A DNA stretch of 64,000 nucleotides from assembly GCA_023846275.1 (NCBI GenBank), contig CM043869.1, positions 17,083,501-17,147,500 on the forward strand, read 5' to 3'. This DNA comes from Vanilla planifolia (lineage: Eukaryota; Streptophyta; Magnoliopsida; Asparagales; Orchidaceae). The notes beneath the pieces were generated by a model, which searched no databases, was not told the DNA's origin, and saw only the letters and a list, made by a program, of their open reading frames with translations. The position numbers were made by a program, and so were the translations under genes. The first letter of the stretch is position 1. Every line of letters begins with the position of its first letter. Positions 37,909 through 50,497 of this stretch are shown one piece after another.

Positions 37909-38322
37909 ATGATTTTTCTATAAGGTGTATTATTCTAAGCCCTTAATAGTGATCTATGTTAGTGTTATAACACATAAATAAGTGGAAATGATAAACAACT
38001 AAAAGAGCTAAAGAGAGAGAATGTTTTTTTTTACCAAATTTAAGGAATGCCTTGATTCATCTCTTTTCACTCCCTTTTATAAATGATAAGGTATAATATT
38101 TTATTAAAAAATGTATAATTTTAAATTTCCATATTTTAAATGCAACTTGACCCTCATTTGACCATTACAAAAAAAAATATGCACATAAGGATATGTGGTC
38201 TTGGCATGCTCCCCATGTTGCATGTGTGCATATTATGCATAAGTGTTGTGCTCTATGATAAGTACCACACATATGATGGACACATGCAACCTAAAGATAT
38301 CATAGCCAAATGTTGTGTAACT
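37909..38322 (-). repeat. 5' LTR of the gypsy element, shortened
   Basis: Matches 32,440-32,790 and then the extreme end TGTTGTGTAAC near 38,312-38,322. It lacks about 300 bases present in the 3' LTR. Confidence 0.6.
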
Positions 38323-38325
38323 AAT

Positions 38326-38930
38326 GCAGGATAAGAATAAGAAATAAAACATGATCTTAAAGATCATGAAGTGTATGAAAAAAAGTGTAATGTGAGCTAA
38401 AGTTGCATGAAAAATATATTTATCATAGATCCATCATATAAACCATGATAAAGAGAGGTAGTCATGGCCCAATGAAGTAATTTATGAGCTAATTAAGGAG
38501 GAAAAAATTAAGAAATCATGAATATATTAACTCAACTTTTTAATCTAAAATAATGCTTTTGGAATAATTAAGTAATTGGAGATATATTAAACCAAAGTGA
38601 TGGTAGGTGGCTCATGGTAGGTGACTCATAACAGGTGATATATGTTTTAAGATATATTAATAAAATTATCTAAAATATTCAAACTCTTAAAAAAGTAAGT
38701 ATAAAGTATGTTTTTGTGTTAAAGAATTATGTAGACATGAAATATCTCAAGAAATAGGTAAAAAACTTTCTTTTTATATTCAATAATTACTTATAATCTC
38801 CTATTTAAATGAGCTCTCATGATTAGATAAATGATAAATTAGTTGTGACCAAAGAAAGTGTTTTTCTTTATGACTTGAGTACTTGAATTGACTTGGTGGC
38901 CTTATCTTGGGTTCACTTTGGTGAGTGAAT
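38326..38930 (+). repeat. LTR copy A (plus)
   Basis: It begins TGCAGGATAAGAATAAG and contains AACATGATC, a tandem of GGTAGGTG[GA]CTCAT at about 38,609-38,640, GTGTTAAAGAATTATGT and AATCTCCTATTTAAA. Copies B, C and D share these blocks. A is followed by sequence also present after copy D. Confidence 0.6.
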
Positions 38931-39014
38931 GCTAATTTTTTTCTTTATCTTTAAACTTGACTTTCCTTTTTTAGGCCCTTTTACAATATTATACATATAT
39001 GGTCCAATCATCTC

Positions 39015-39478
39015 TTCATTTAATACAAAAAAGAGCTTCTTATCTACTTCTTGAAGAGTTCCATACACACATAATTCTTTAACAAGAAAGCATATTTCAT
39101 ACCTACTTTTTTTTGAAACTTTGAATATTTTAGATGTTTTTATTAATGAATCCTTCACATGTGTCACCTATCATGAGCCATCCAACTCCACTTTGACTTC
39201 ATACTTCTAATTATTAAACTATTTTAGAAGCTTTATTTTGGACTAAAAAGTTGAGTTAATATATTTTGTGATTTTTTAATCTATTTCTCTTTAATTAACT
39301 CATAACTAATTCTATTAGGCTATGGTTACTTTTTCTTATCATGGTTTATGTGATGGGCCTATTATAAACATATTTTTCGTGTAACTTAAGCCTATATTAC
39401 ACTTTGTCCTCATTCATGTCATGATCTATTTGATCATGTTTAATTTCTCGGTCTTATCCTACATCATTCAACCCTTAT
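39015..39478 (-). repeat. LTR copy B (minus)
   Basis: It is the reverse of copy A, ending (plus strand) CTTATCCTACATCA at 39,478. About 115 bases at its 3' (low-coordinate) side are missing and replaced by sequence that belongs after copy A. With copy C it frames a short internal region, so it is the 3' LTR of a minus-strand element. Confidence 0.55.
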
Positions 39479-39479
39479 T

Positions 39480-40918
39480 AAAAGAAACTCTACTCTATAA
39501 AGTTGAAATGTGTAGTTTTTATGAGCTTTGATGTTGATTTGGAATGTTCATGCTTTATGAAATATATATTTTCAATGATGAGTTTATTCACCTATCTTTT
39601 AAATGATTTGTATGAATAATTTATACAGAAAATCTCATATATAAGAACACCACCATCTTCAAAAAATTTTGATTGCATCGATAATGGTAATAGCTTATTT
39701 AAATCATATGATTGATAATGGTAATAGTTTCTTTAAATCATATGCATAACTATTAGTTCATAAATCATCATATTTAAAATTTACTTTATGTGGTTGCTCA
39801 TCTTTAGTGTTGAATGCTAGGATAATAGACATATCATTGAACAATTCAAAAACACATATGTCATCACACTTCTTATTAAGTTGAACCACTTTCACATGCT
39901 GAATATCTTCAATAAAAGATATTAAAGAGCTCTACACGTGGGTTTGTTTGCCACTTCTTCAACTTTGGAACTGATTTTTCATTTCATACTTTAAAATTTG
40001 TAATTTCTTCTCATCATTTATTTGTTGCTTGAAATAAGTTTTGCACTAAATTTGCTAGGCTTTCGATTTGTTCCTTTCTTGTGACTCTTAGTGCCATTTA
40101 ATCATGTTAAGCTTAATAAATAGTAAAATACTAAAAACCAAACCTTGATTTGATAAAGTTATTGGGATCTTCTCCTTTTCTAAAATGGCCTTATGTTCTT
40201 CCATGAAAATATAAGGATGTTTGCTTTGATGCCAAATTGATATAGATAGAGAGAGGATTGGGTTATGGAATAAAAACAATAATAAAAATGCTTAAAAGAA
40301 GTGGATTAGAGAAGAAAATAAAGATTCACTTATCAAAGTAATCTAAGAGAAGGCCACCAAGCTAACTTAAGCACTTGAGTGATAAAGCAATACACTTTCT
40401 TTTATTACAAGAATTCACTATTTATTCATTCATGAGAGATCTTTTAAATAAGAGATTATAAGTAACTATTTAATACAAAAATATTATCTATTTCTTGAAG
40501 AGTTTTATGCCTACATAAGTTTTTAACATAAAAGCATACTTTATAACTATTTTTTAGACTTTAAATATTTTGGATATTTTTATTAATGTACTATTAACAT
40601 GTGTTATTTATCATAAGTCACCTAACATGAGTCACTTATCATCACTTTGACTTCATATCTCTAATTAATAAATTATTCTAAAAACTTTATTTTAGACTAA
40701 AAAATTGAGTTAATATATTTCGTGATTTCTTAATTTATTCTTTCTTAATTAATTCATAACTAACTTTATTGGGCTATATACCTTTCTTTATCATAGTTTA
40801 TATGATGGGCCTATGAAAACATATTTTTCATGCAACTTAAGTCCATATTATACTTTCTCTTCATGCATTTAATGATCTTTATAATCATGTTTAATTTCTC
40901 ATTCATATCCTACATCAT
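39480..40918 (-). mobile_element. Short LTR element body and 5' LTR (copy C)
   Basis: Copy C at 40,238-40,918 is a minus-strand LTR with the same TGTAGGATA start (plus: TATCCTACATCA). Just inside it the minus strand reads TGGCATCAAAGC at 40,223-40,234, a primer-binding site two changes from TGGTATCAGAGC. The body, 39,480-40,222, is only about 750 bases and has no pol motif; one open stretch at 40,088-40,279 is lysine/glutamate-rich, like a gag start. A direct tandem of 34 bases (GATAATGGTAATAG...) is at 39,680-39,747. With copy B it forms a short, probably non-autonomous element. Confidence 0.55.
40223..40234 (-). other. Primer-binding site of the short LTR element
   Basis: TGGCATCAAAGC on the minus strand, next to the 3' end of LTR copy C. 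It differs from TGGTATCAGAGC at two bases. Confidence 0.55.
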
Positions 40919-40927
40919 TAAATATAA

Positions 40928-41290
40928 AAATCATGAAATATATTAACTCAACTTTTTTAGTCTAAAATAAAGCTTCTAGAATAATTTGGTAATTAGAGAT
41001 ATGAAGTAAAATTTATTAAGGGTATATTAATAAAAGTGTTCAAATTATTTGATATCTTAAAAAGAGTAGGTATGAAGTATGCTTTTGTGTTAAAGAATTA
41101 TGTGGGCATGAAACACTTCAATAAACAAATAGGAAGCTTTCTTTTTGTATTAAATAATTACTTGTAATCTCCTATTTAAAGGACCTCTCATAAATAAATG
41201 AATGATAAATTTTGTGACAAAAGAAAGTATATTATTTTTTTGGCTTGAGTGCTTAAGTTGGCTTAGTGGTTTTTCTTTTGTTTTTTTGAT
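40928..41290 (+). repeat. LTR copy D (plus), 5'-truncated
   Basis: It matches copy A from about 38,510 onward (AATCATGAA[A/T]ATATTAACTCAAC) and so lacks the first 185 bases. It directly abuts copy C head to head. The following bases to about 41,440 resemble those after copy A, for example GACCCAATCACCTCTTCAT against GGTCCAATCATCTCTTCAT. Confidence 0.55.
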
Positions 41291-41439
41291 GAGCAAATCT
41301 CTGCTTTCTTATTCATCTTATTTAACTTTGTTCCTCTTTATTTAAGCCATTTTTTCATACTTTTTGCTCTATTTAATCTAAGAAATTACTTCATTCCATC
41401 CTATGACCCAATCACCTCTTCATCTACATTAGTAAACTT

Positions 41440-44400
41440 TTGCTTTAACTATCATGTCAAACTATTGTCCTATGATTGTAACATCACGATGTGTACAATC
41501 AAAGTACATTATCTGTGTTCCCAATGCATAGTAATAATGAAGGTGTCTAATGATACATTGATATGTGCCTTTATACAGTGCTAATGCTACTTGAAGTATT
41601 TGTTTGATATAGTTTTCCACCAAATCACAAAAGAATGACATTATCATCCATAGTTGTGGTGAATGTGTTTGTTTGATCTATTATTGATTTTGGTCATAAT
41701 TGATGATGCATGCCAGTAAAGAATAATGTTTATGATAACGATGTATTATGATGATATAATAATCTTTTTGATACGTTAATATGAGCATTTACACAATGAC
41801 TACACTGGTTAAAGTACATCCTTGATGCATACCACCACCAAAATGTAGTAGTATAATGTTGTCACATAGAAGCATTGAATTTGCATGTATAAACTTGCAT
41901 TGAATGCTCCAGTCATCGTATAATGATGATGCACATGATTAATGACTGGTGTTTGCAAACTCAATGTCTCAAAATGAAAGATAAATTGCTCCAGCACGAT
42001 GTGTTGCACATTTAAACAATGCTTTTACAATCTAAGTACTAATTCCCAAGTTTATAAGATGAAATGCTGAGCCCTTGAATCGTTGCCAACTGAATAAAAT
42101 CTCCAAACAACCCAATAATATCTACAACTAATCCACATTGTCCCTATGTTTCTTGTTAGAATTGTACATTGTACCTTGAGTAATGAATGAATGCATGGAA
42201 TTTGTGCTTCATCCATTGTAACTAGAGCTTTGCAACCTTTAGAATATCCCACGCTTTAGAGGTGACATATTTTGTAGCTATTTTTTTAGAAAAGAGGCAA
42301 ATTTGTTACCGAGGCAAATTTGTTACCCCCTTTATATATGTAATTCTAATTAATATGGAATAAATTCATTTGTTTCTTAATCTGATGAATCAAATGGACA
42401 ACTATGATTGTTTTTTTGCTTGACCTTGCATTATTTTGATCATTTTTTTTCAATTTAGCTCAATCACTAATTTGTTAATTCTTTTATTTTTGTGTGATTT
42501 CATGCATAGCAGAAAATGTTAGGGCATTCAACTTCATCATAGATTTTGAAATCACAATGTTGAAGAATACTTCTATAGTTTTGCTCTCATGATTGTGAGT
42601 AATTCTCCTACAACCTACAAACCACTTTTGTAGTTAGAATAGCCATGAATGTTGATTTTGTACATTTGATATGGAGGTGGGATCTATCGAATTACTTCAT
42701 AATGTTTGTATGTTATTAATGTAAATGATGGTGTCAATTCTGGCTAGGTAATACAATTATCTTCTTGCATTGGCTATATGAGTGGAAAGCTTTGAAAAAT
42801 GGTACGATTAAGAATAATAACCTTGTTACTGATATTTAGAGCATATTGATTACATAACTCAAAAATAAAGATTACAATTTTCTTATGCCTTTTCGTCTTT
42901 TGTAAGAGTAGCACAATGACTATATAAAATAAAAATAATGCTACCAATATGGATTGAAACAAGATGAAGTGAAACTAAGCAGAGTGATGTTGTAATAAGC
43001 ACACAAATTCTTTAGCTAAGAGAGATATGAGAGGGCTTTGCCTTTTAGCCTTCTAATGTTTTTACAATTGAATCATTCATCAACATTAAGTTATCCTTCT
43101 TGGAATAACTTCATATTCATATTATCTCATCACTTAAGACTATTTATGAAACTTGAAATAGCTAAAAATGATATTTTCAAAGAGAATAAAGTAGCTATTA
43201 CAGGTCGGTTTGCATTTGTATAAAGATAATCAAGGGATAATACTAAAGCGATAGGTAGAATGCTTTAATCATTCAACCAAGTGTCTACCTAACATGTTAA
43301 TTTTGCTTATTTAAAGTCGATTGTACATGAAGATCATACTATATGGTTATTGTTAGCACATATTATTAAGAAAACTCTTTGATTTAATAAACTTTGTATA
43401 AGAGGATCATGAAGATCGTATGAGTGTGACATAGTTGTATTTATAAGTTTAGTTAGTGGTCTTGAGATTGTACATATCTAATAACACGACCATATATGTA
43501 TAATAAATTTTTGCACAAATTGATTTTCTCTTGTGCTTTTTGATTCTTTGTACAAATATGATTCTAAAATCATGATAGTACAAAGGTGTTAACTGTCAGG
43601 CTTTAATTTAAAGGTTAAAACGATACAATTATATTGTACGTGGATGATAAGTATATCATATTTATTTAAAGATCCATTAGTTTCATCACTATGCTATATA
43701 ATTATAAATTGAACCTATATTATACAAAACTCATACCCATATTATCATATTTAGATTCAAAATTGACTTAAGTGTCTTGATTATAGATGTTACCACATAG
43801 ATATGAGATAGAATTCATATATGTACTATACACATGATAACTTAGACATTAGAAAACACTCATATTTTGTATAAGACCGATACCCTATGTGATAATGCTT
43901 TAATCTTCTAGTTTTAACCCAAATGATGATCATATCCATAAAATGTGGACATCATACATATACGACATGTAAATGGTTCTATTTCATACTTGTGACACAG
44001 ACAAGTAAAGCAAATTATACAAGTATGATAGGTATTATTATATTATGTGAACTAAATGCAAATTGAGTTCAAAGCTTTGAATCAACTCTGTTTCAAGCCA
44101 CATTACATTAATTTTAAAGCTAAGGTTGATTTAACTATTTAGGCATTAATTTTTCATTTCTAATTAACCATTTTTTCACCATTTAACTCATAATAAAATG
44201 ATCTAACAAGAATGAATGAAGAGATTTAAATGCAATCCTGAGTGCCATGATGTAAAGATAAAGGTTTAATAATTTAACCAAAGTAATGTAGTAAATGTGA
44301 AGCTCCAAAAGGTTAGAAACTACACCAAGAGCTTGACCACATGGCTCCAAGGTCGACAAGTTGAGTCATCAACCTTTAACAAAGACACCAAGCTTCAGTC

Positions 44401-45400
44401 CTCTTTTTAGTACATGTCGTGCTTCCCTTCAATTAGTCTTTGCTTGTTCATGACAACTCAAGCATGCCATTAATTAACACATGCTTGGTTTTATGTTCAT
44501 AAATCTCATGGGATAAATAAAATTTTACTACATTGATAATGGTTGAAAGCTTGAATTAGGTACCTACAAAGTGGGTCATGAGCAACCATGTTGAAATTGG
44601 TTCATTGTCATAGAATACGGTGGATATTACTTCACTCAAATGGTTAGTCCTTGACTCGAGTGTCTTGAGACTTGAGAGTAAGAAATGAAGGATCTAACCT
44701 TAAGCTCGAGGCCTTGAGGGTTGTTCTAAGGAAAAAGGCCTTGTGGGTTGGCTTCAAGCATGTGATGTTTAAGTTTTGGCCTTAAATGGACCTTTCATTA
44801 ATACTTGCCTTGTAGCTAATTTTTTAGATTGCCAATTGAGATTTCTTGATGCAAATCAATTCCCATCATTAATCGTGATAATACATAATAAGATAATGAA
44901 TGAAAAAAAGAAGGTTCATACACATTAGCTTGTGTATGTCATTAATTATATCTTGTTATCATCTCACAAGCTTTTTTTATTTTACTTATTGAATGTCAAT
45001 TTGTCGTACTTATTGTTTTAACTTTTTCTTATCAGATTGGTAGTTGGATTACTCTTATTATTTTACTTAATTTTAGATATTGTTGAGATAGAACATGAAA
45101 CTTAGGGATGCAAAGTAATGGTTTAAAAGTGATAAATATCAAATTATCTTTTTTGTATTATTTTTAGCAACAAGTTTTTGTAATGCATTTTTAAAATGTC
45201 CATTTTGATCACATTATACACTACTTAGTCAAATGCATAAGTAATATGTTTTTCTTATTCATAATTCTATTTTAAATTACAAAGATATTTTAAAATGCTT
45301 TTAATATAAAAAATATCTTACAAATGAATTAAATGACTTAATTAGTGGCACCATTTGAGATAACTTGTAGATTAACCCATTTTTTTGAACTTAGTATGAC
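41440..45400. other. AT-rich DNA, no gene recognised
   Basis: At 41,540-41,610 and 41,770-41,830 two imperfect copies read GATAC[AG]TT[GA]ATATG[TA]GC. A perfect 17-base tandem (GAGGCAAATTTGTTACC) is at 42,294-42,327. The stretch 44,280-44,800 is less AT-rich and may be LTR sequence, but no partner was found. Confidence 0.4.
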
Positions 45401-45404
45401 ACAA

Positions 45405-45416
45405 TGGTATTAGAGC
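45405..45416 (+). other. Primer-binding site (tRNA-Met type)
   Basis: TGGTATTAGAGC differs by one base from TGGTATCAGAGC. A 5' LTR should end at about 45,402; its start could not be found. The following 800 bases might be gag but no motif is visible. Confidence 0.5.
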
Positions 45417-46389
45417 AAGTTAGATGTCTTAGTGAATATCCTCTCCTTCAATGAGAGTGGATAGGAGATTGTAAGTAGATTGTTATAATAATGAAATACA
45501 CATAATATGTGTTATCATGAATAAATATGAATAAGAATTTAAGGTTAAATCGAAAGTAAACTTATATGTAAATTATTGAGTTGAGGAGATGGGTATTGAC
45601 ATTCAAAACCCATGAGAAGAAAATGATAACATAAATGATTAATGCACAATAATAGAATAACTAAGAAATAACCAAGAACAATTTATGCACACGTTTTCTA
45701 TATTCTTCCAAGCTATGGGTAACGGTAGTTAGCTTAGGCTCATGGATGCAAGCCATCATAATGTTTCTTTAGTGCAGTGGTGGATTGGAATGCTTTGCAT
45801 CAATTCTCCTAGTCCTTGAAAAAATTGAATTCGTTGAGGTTTGGTAAATGTAGTCCTCAAATAAACTAGTATTATTATAAGTCATCTGATATCATCCATG
45901 AATTCTCAAATAGAAAATATCTTCTCTACAGACAAGAAATTTGCAAATTATTTTGGTTAAAGAAAGGATCACTTAGTCATCAAGAGTCTCTTTTAGAATA
46001 TGTAGTGACAATGATGACAGAACAGGAGAAAAATGTGTAGTTGTTGGTAGAGATGTACTTAAGAAACTATTCTTTAGAGTTTTTGTGACCAAGGTTGGTG
46101 AATGGTGTGGACATAGAGGCTCATGTGAGATATATAAGTGATGAGACATAACATTTAGCTCATAGAGTGAGTTGTGTTACAATTAATATAAAGTCTAACC
46201 ACTAATATCCATTAGAACTTGTCTTCTTAAGCACTTGGTTTAGTCTTTTTTTCTAGCTGTCAAATTCATTATATTTTTTATTATACTTTCTAGTTATTTG
46301 ATGAGAATATCTATTGAGAGTATTTTTTCATTAACTAGTATTAAAAATAAAAATTTTAAAAATAAATAAAATTTAGATCACTTTTATAT

Positions 46390-46392
<3 letters not shown>

Positions 46393-46434
<42 letters not shown>
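46393..46434 (+). repeat. (CT)n microsatellite
   Basis: About 20 CT units in an uninterrupted run, followed by a broken CT-rich tail to about 46,455. Confidence 0.95.
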
Positions 46435-46443
<9 letters not shown>

Positions 46444-46596
46444 TCCCTCTCCCTCATTATTTAAGCTCTCTTGCCTTAAAATTGTTAATATCCAAAAGCT
46501 CTTTTGTCGATAACATGCACCAACTACTATATAAATATGCCAGTCATCTATAATTTAAATAATTAAACTCAATCATATGGAATTTACTTACAATTA

Positions 46597-47342
46597 AAGG
46601 AATGAGAATTATCATACTCTTGGAGTTGTCATCATTGTAATCAAATGAAATATGTGCTATTTTAAATGCTAAAAAATTATCACATATGTTTATCAACTCA
46701 TTTTAATATATTAAAAAATATTATTCCCTACTCCCTTATGACAATTTTAAAAGAAAAAAACTCATTTTTCATATAAAATATAATTACCTTTTTATTTTAT
46801 ATAATAATTAATAACACTTTTAAAATAAATAATTTTTAACAATAGAAGAATGACAAGTACAAATTTTTGATCTCATCTCATCATTTAACAACCATACCAA
46901 ATAAAATCTAGATAACATTCTTGATTTTAAATGAACAAATGTATTTTGCTAAACAAATCGATGGCCATTTTTTAAAAATAAAAATTCATACCAATATATT
47001 TTTTGTTGATCCTTTTTCCCTTTCTACATTTGTTGTTGGTAAGGAAAACTTATTTTAAAATACTTAAGGTTTTTTAAATCTTTTTTCATTGTGCAATTTG
47101 ATTAGTACTAATAATGTGACAGCCAACAAAATATTATGCAAAATGATAAACATGTAACAATATATCTAATATATATCTATTATTTTGCATATTTTTTTAA
47201 TCATAAGTGACCTAATAATAAACAAGATGTTGAACATGAACTTTCATTAACAAAGGTTGTGAGCAACTGTTTAGGACAAAAAACTTGTCTTTTGCCAAAA
47301 GAAAATGCATGTTATATATATGATAGCTTCATATGTAATTGT
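46597..47342 (+). repeat. Tandem duplication, copy 1
   Basis: A unit of about 746 bases beginning AAGGAATGA. It is repeated immediately to the right from 47,343. Shared blocks include AAAAATTATCACATATGTTTAT, CCCTTATGACAA, TATAATTACCTTTTTATTTTATATAATAAT and ACATTTGTTGTTGGTAAGG. No coding content was seen. Confidence 0.75.
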
Positions 47343-47872
47343 AAGGAATGAAAATTATCATACTCTCTGAATTGTCATAATTGTAATCAGATGAAATATT
47401 TGCAATATTTTAAATGCTGAAAAATTATCACATATGTTTATTAACCCATTTTAATATATAAAAAAAATGCTATTTCCTAATCCCTTATGACAACATTGCA
47501 TACGAATAAAAATTGATTCTTCTTATAAAATATAATTACCTTTTTATTTTATATAATAATTTAATAACACTTTAAAAATAAATAATTTTTAACAACATAA
47601 GAATATCAAATTCAATATTTTAAACGTATATCATTATGTAATAGTTATACTAAATAAAAGCTAGATTAAAAAATCTTCATTTCCTAACACAAATTTTAAA
47701 AATAAATAAAATGAACAAATACATTTTGCCAAACTAATAGATAACCATTTTTTAAAAATAAAAAAATTCATACCAATACATTTTTTTATTGTTCTTTTTA
47801 CCCTCTCTACATTTGTTGTTGGTAAGGTAAACTTATTTTAAAAAAATTGAGGTTTTTGAAATTTTTTACCTG

Positions 47873-50109
47873 ACATGAGGTATCCTCTCCCTTCCACTAA
47901 TTTGACTTGTATTTAAAGCAAAATTTTCAAGGCTGGTGAGGGACTATGAGATGAAGCAGTTGCTTGGATTCAAACCTAGGTAACACGCGTCGCGAATTTC
48001 GCACCTCCTATACGCGGACGATATGCTGCTGTTTGCTCCCGCTAAGCGCGAGGCCGCGCGCGCTGTGCGTAGTATCATGCGGACATTCGGTGAGACTGCT
48101 GGGTTGCGCGTCAACCTTATGAAATCCAAGGTTTATTTCAACAAGAATCAGTAGGAAGAAAGCCAAGCTGGTCTTGAGGAAACTTCGCATGGAGCAAGGC
48201 TAGACGCTCACGTACCTCGGGGTCCCCATTGCTGCGAGGCGCCTGAACAAGGCCAACCTTAATTTTCTGGTCCAAAGGATTGACGTCGCGGTGGTCAATT
48301 GGCGTATCCGTCCGCTGTCGCTTGCGGGCAGAACCGCCTTAGCCTCCTCTGTTATTATTGTCATCCCAAATCACGTTTTGCGGCATTGTACGGTGCATGC
48401 AGGAGTACTTGATGACATGGAAAAGAGAATTAGAAGGTTCCTATGGAGCGGGACGAGCTGCGTGCACACAATGCATTACGCGCCATGGGACTGTATCACC
48501 TTGCCGAAGGCCGTTGGCGGGCTTGGACTCCGGGACTTCCGCGTATGGCAGCGTGTTCTACAAATGAACAATTGCAAGCGCATTCTCAGTCGCGAGGCGA
48601 GCCTTTGGGTTGAAATTATGAGGGGGAAGTACACGCTGATGAATCCTCTTATGAAAGCTCCCCGAAACGCTTCACCTGTGTGCAGAATGGTATTGGCGGC
48701 AATGCCAGTGGCAATGTCGATCTTTGTCAGGCGCATCAGCGATAGGAGGACGGTGAGATTCGCGAAGGACAATTGGCTGGGTGTCCTTCCACTTTGCTGC
48801 TGGCCGACCTTCATCAACATGAACATCAATTGGCCAGCGAGCGTCGCTGACTGTATTACGGTTGCTGAAGATTGGGATGTGGACATCATCCGTGCTTAGG
48901 CAAGCGACGAGCTAACTGACAGAATTTTGTATCTTCTGAGAGCTCGGACGTCAGCCCAGGACGTGATCCTCCAGCTGCACACCGAGACGGCGAGGGTTGA
49001 TAGCGGGAGAATCTACACACATATGGTGTGCAGTGCTGATGCTACCATCAGGCGGAGTGCCCGGCATCGCATAGAAGAGATGAGGGGCATTTGGAAGATT
49101 AAAGCAATGCTGAGGGTGTGCACGTTCATGTGGCGGGTTGTCAATGACTTCCTACGGCGGCGTGGCTGGCTCGCAGGGGAATGCTCCAGAACTGCAACTG
49201 CTAATGGGGCTGCACAGCGGATGAATCCTTGCAACATGTGTTCTGGGACTGCTTGCTCGCATAGGAACTCATGGTTGACTGCCAGGCTCGCAGGGCATTG
49301 GCAGCGCTGGGTCGGTCCACGGGTGCGAGAGCTGGGCTGCAATTCCTCGATTAGCTCTTGAGGTTTGTGGGTTCACGGGCAGCACGCCGTGGTGATGATG
49401 CGAGGCATGCTGCCACGTTGGCCACCACTATGTACTACATTTGGGCAAGACGGAATGCAATGAGGCATAATAATCCGATGGCCATGCCGTGCTCGCTGCT
49501 ACGGACGATCAAGATCAAGGTGATTACTGCATTCAGGCGACATTACTTCTATTCATCCCTGTCTATTGGAAATCCTTACAACTCTTCAGACTTGCTTATA
49601 ACCCATGGTTGGATTCCCCCCCCCCCCCCCCCCCAACAAGATGGAAAAAAGTGAATTGCGATGCTGCGGTAGGTGATTGCATTGCCAGTCTTGGCCTGGT
49701 TGTTAGAGACTGCATAGGGAGGCCGCTCTTGGTGGCTGACAAGAGGGTTTTCTCCCAGGCTGCCGATATGATGGAGGTCCAGGCTATGCTTGAGGCCCTC
49801 AACATGCTAAGGGGTTCCCTTCCCCTTCACCAGGCCGTGGAGATACAGACTGACTCGATGACGGCGCTCCAGGTGGTCCGTGGGATGATATCCCACCCCC
49901 CTGAGGATGGCCACTTTGCCGAGATTCTTAAGTATGTCAGGTGTTTGGAGACAATCCAGTTTTCCCATATCCATAGAGATGAGAATACGCCTATTGACTG
50001 GGTGGCTCATGCTGTATGCTTTAGTAAGTTCGTATGGGATCCCGGGGAATCCATTCCCAAGCCCCTACTCAAACTTATGTTGTCTGATTTCATGTTTGAT
50101 CCTCATTAA
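47873..50109 (+). pseudogene. LINE ORF2, 3' part: RT, zf-RVT, RNase H
   Basis: RT motif C is HLLYADDMLLFAP, with YADD at 48,011-48,022. The thumb at 48,291-48,899 contains NWRIRPLSLAGRTALASSV and FLWSGTS, as in plant L1 RT. Stops lie at about 48,151, 48,203 and 48,897. zf-RVT follows, with IWKIKAMLRVCTFMWRVVND at 49,090-49,150. RNase H at about 49,650-50,109 is intact to its stop: VNCDAAV, EVQAMLEAL, QTDSMTAL and DENTPIDWVAHAV give the four expected acidic residues. Between zf-RVT and RNase H a run of 19 C at 49,616-49,634 puts RNase H out of frame. The endonuclease and ORF1 are absent. Confidence 0.88.
49616..49634 (+). repeat. (C)19 homopolymer
   Basis: Nineteen consecutive C inside the LINE at the zf-RVT/RNase H junction. 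The minus-strand LINE has six C at the matching place (10,110-10,115). Confidence 0.95.
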
Positions 50110-50497
50110 GGATCCCACATGTGGATTTCTTGTATGACTTGTACCACTTTTGATATAATATTATATCATAGTTTCATCAAAAATAAAAAAAGCAAGATGT
50201 TGTACATGAACTCTCATCAACAAAGGTTGTGAGCAACTCTTTAGGACAAAAAACTAGTCTTTTGCCAAAAGAAAATGTATGTTATATATATGATAGCTTC
50301 ATATAATACTGGAGCACATAGGCATTTCATTTGAAAAGAATGATGAAGGCAAATAAAAAGATGCCTTTCACAAATACTTTTTGCTTGCTTGCTGCTTCTT
50401 TCACATCATATACATAAATAACATTCCAGTAGAAAAGCGTTTCTTATGGCCTTTCCCAAGTAAAATATAACCCTTTCTTTTCATTGCCTTCAACGTT

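Larger units (their letters stand above)
32440..38322 (-). mobile_element. Old, almost complete Ty3/gypsy element
   Basis: A minus-strand element of about 5.9 kb with all landmarks in gag-pol order: 5' LTR (37,909-38,322), primer site (37,893-37,904), gag zinc knuckle (about 36,680-36,735), RT (about 35,480-35,860), RNase H (about 34,800-35,100), integrase (about 33,500-34,480), polypurine tract (33,149-33,160) and 3' LTR (32,440-33,148). Integrase after RNase H is the gypsy order. Stops and frameshifts run through the whole coding part, and the LTRs are strongly diverged, so the insertion is old. The motifs (YLDDILIY, TDGQT, GHIGK) are closer to chromovirus-type elements than to the Tat-type remnants elsewhere in the window. 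No chromodomain was identified. Confidence 0.8.
47870..50191 (+). mobile_element. 5'-truncated L1-type LINE, inactive
   Basis: A GC-rich non-LTR element on the plus strand. It starts inside the RT domain near motif B and runs through zf-RVT and RNase H to a 3' UTR with TTTGATATAATATTATATC and an A-rich tail ending at about 50,191. Truncation at the 5' end is the usual outcome of target-primed reverse transcription. It belongs to the same family as the minus-strand LINE at 9.6-15.9 kb, roughly 70% alike by eye in the RT thumb, but is not a recent copy of it. Confidence 0.9.
47343..50316 (+). repeat. Tandem duplication, copy 2, split by a LINE
   Basis: Copy 2 aligns to copy 1 from 47,343 to about 47,868, then is interrupted by a LINE, then resumes at 50,192 with GCAAGATGTTGTACATGAAC, matching 47,220 onward. 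The part of copy 1 from about 47,090 to 47,220 has no counterpart. Confidence 0.75.

Noticed and set aside
38140-38334. Open frame of 64 codons at the gypsy 5' LTR
   Set aside because: Lies inside the LTR and corresponds to the CA/TG-rich sequence.
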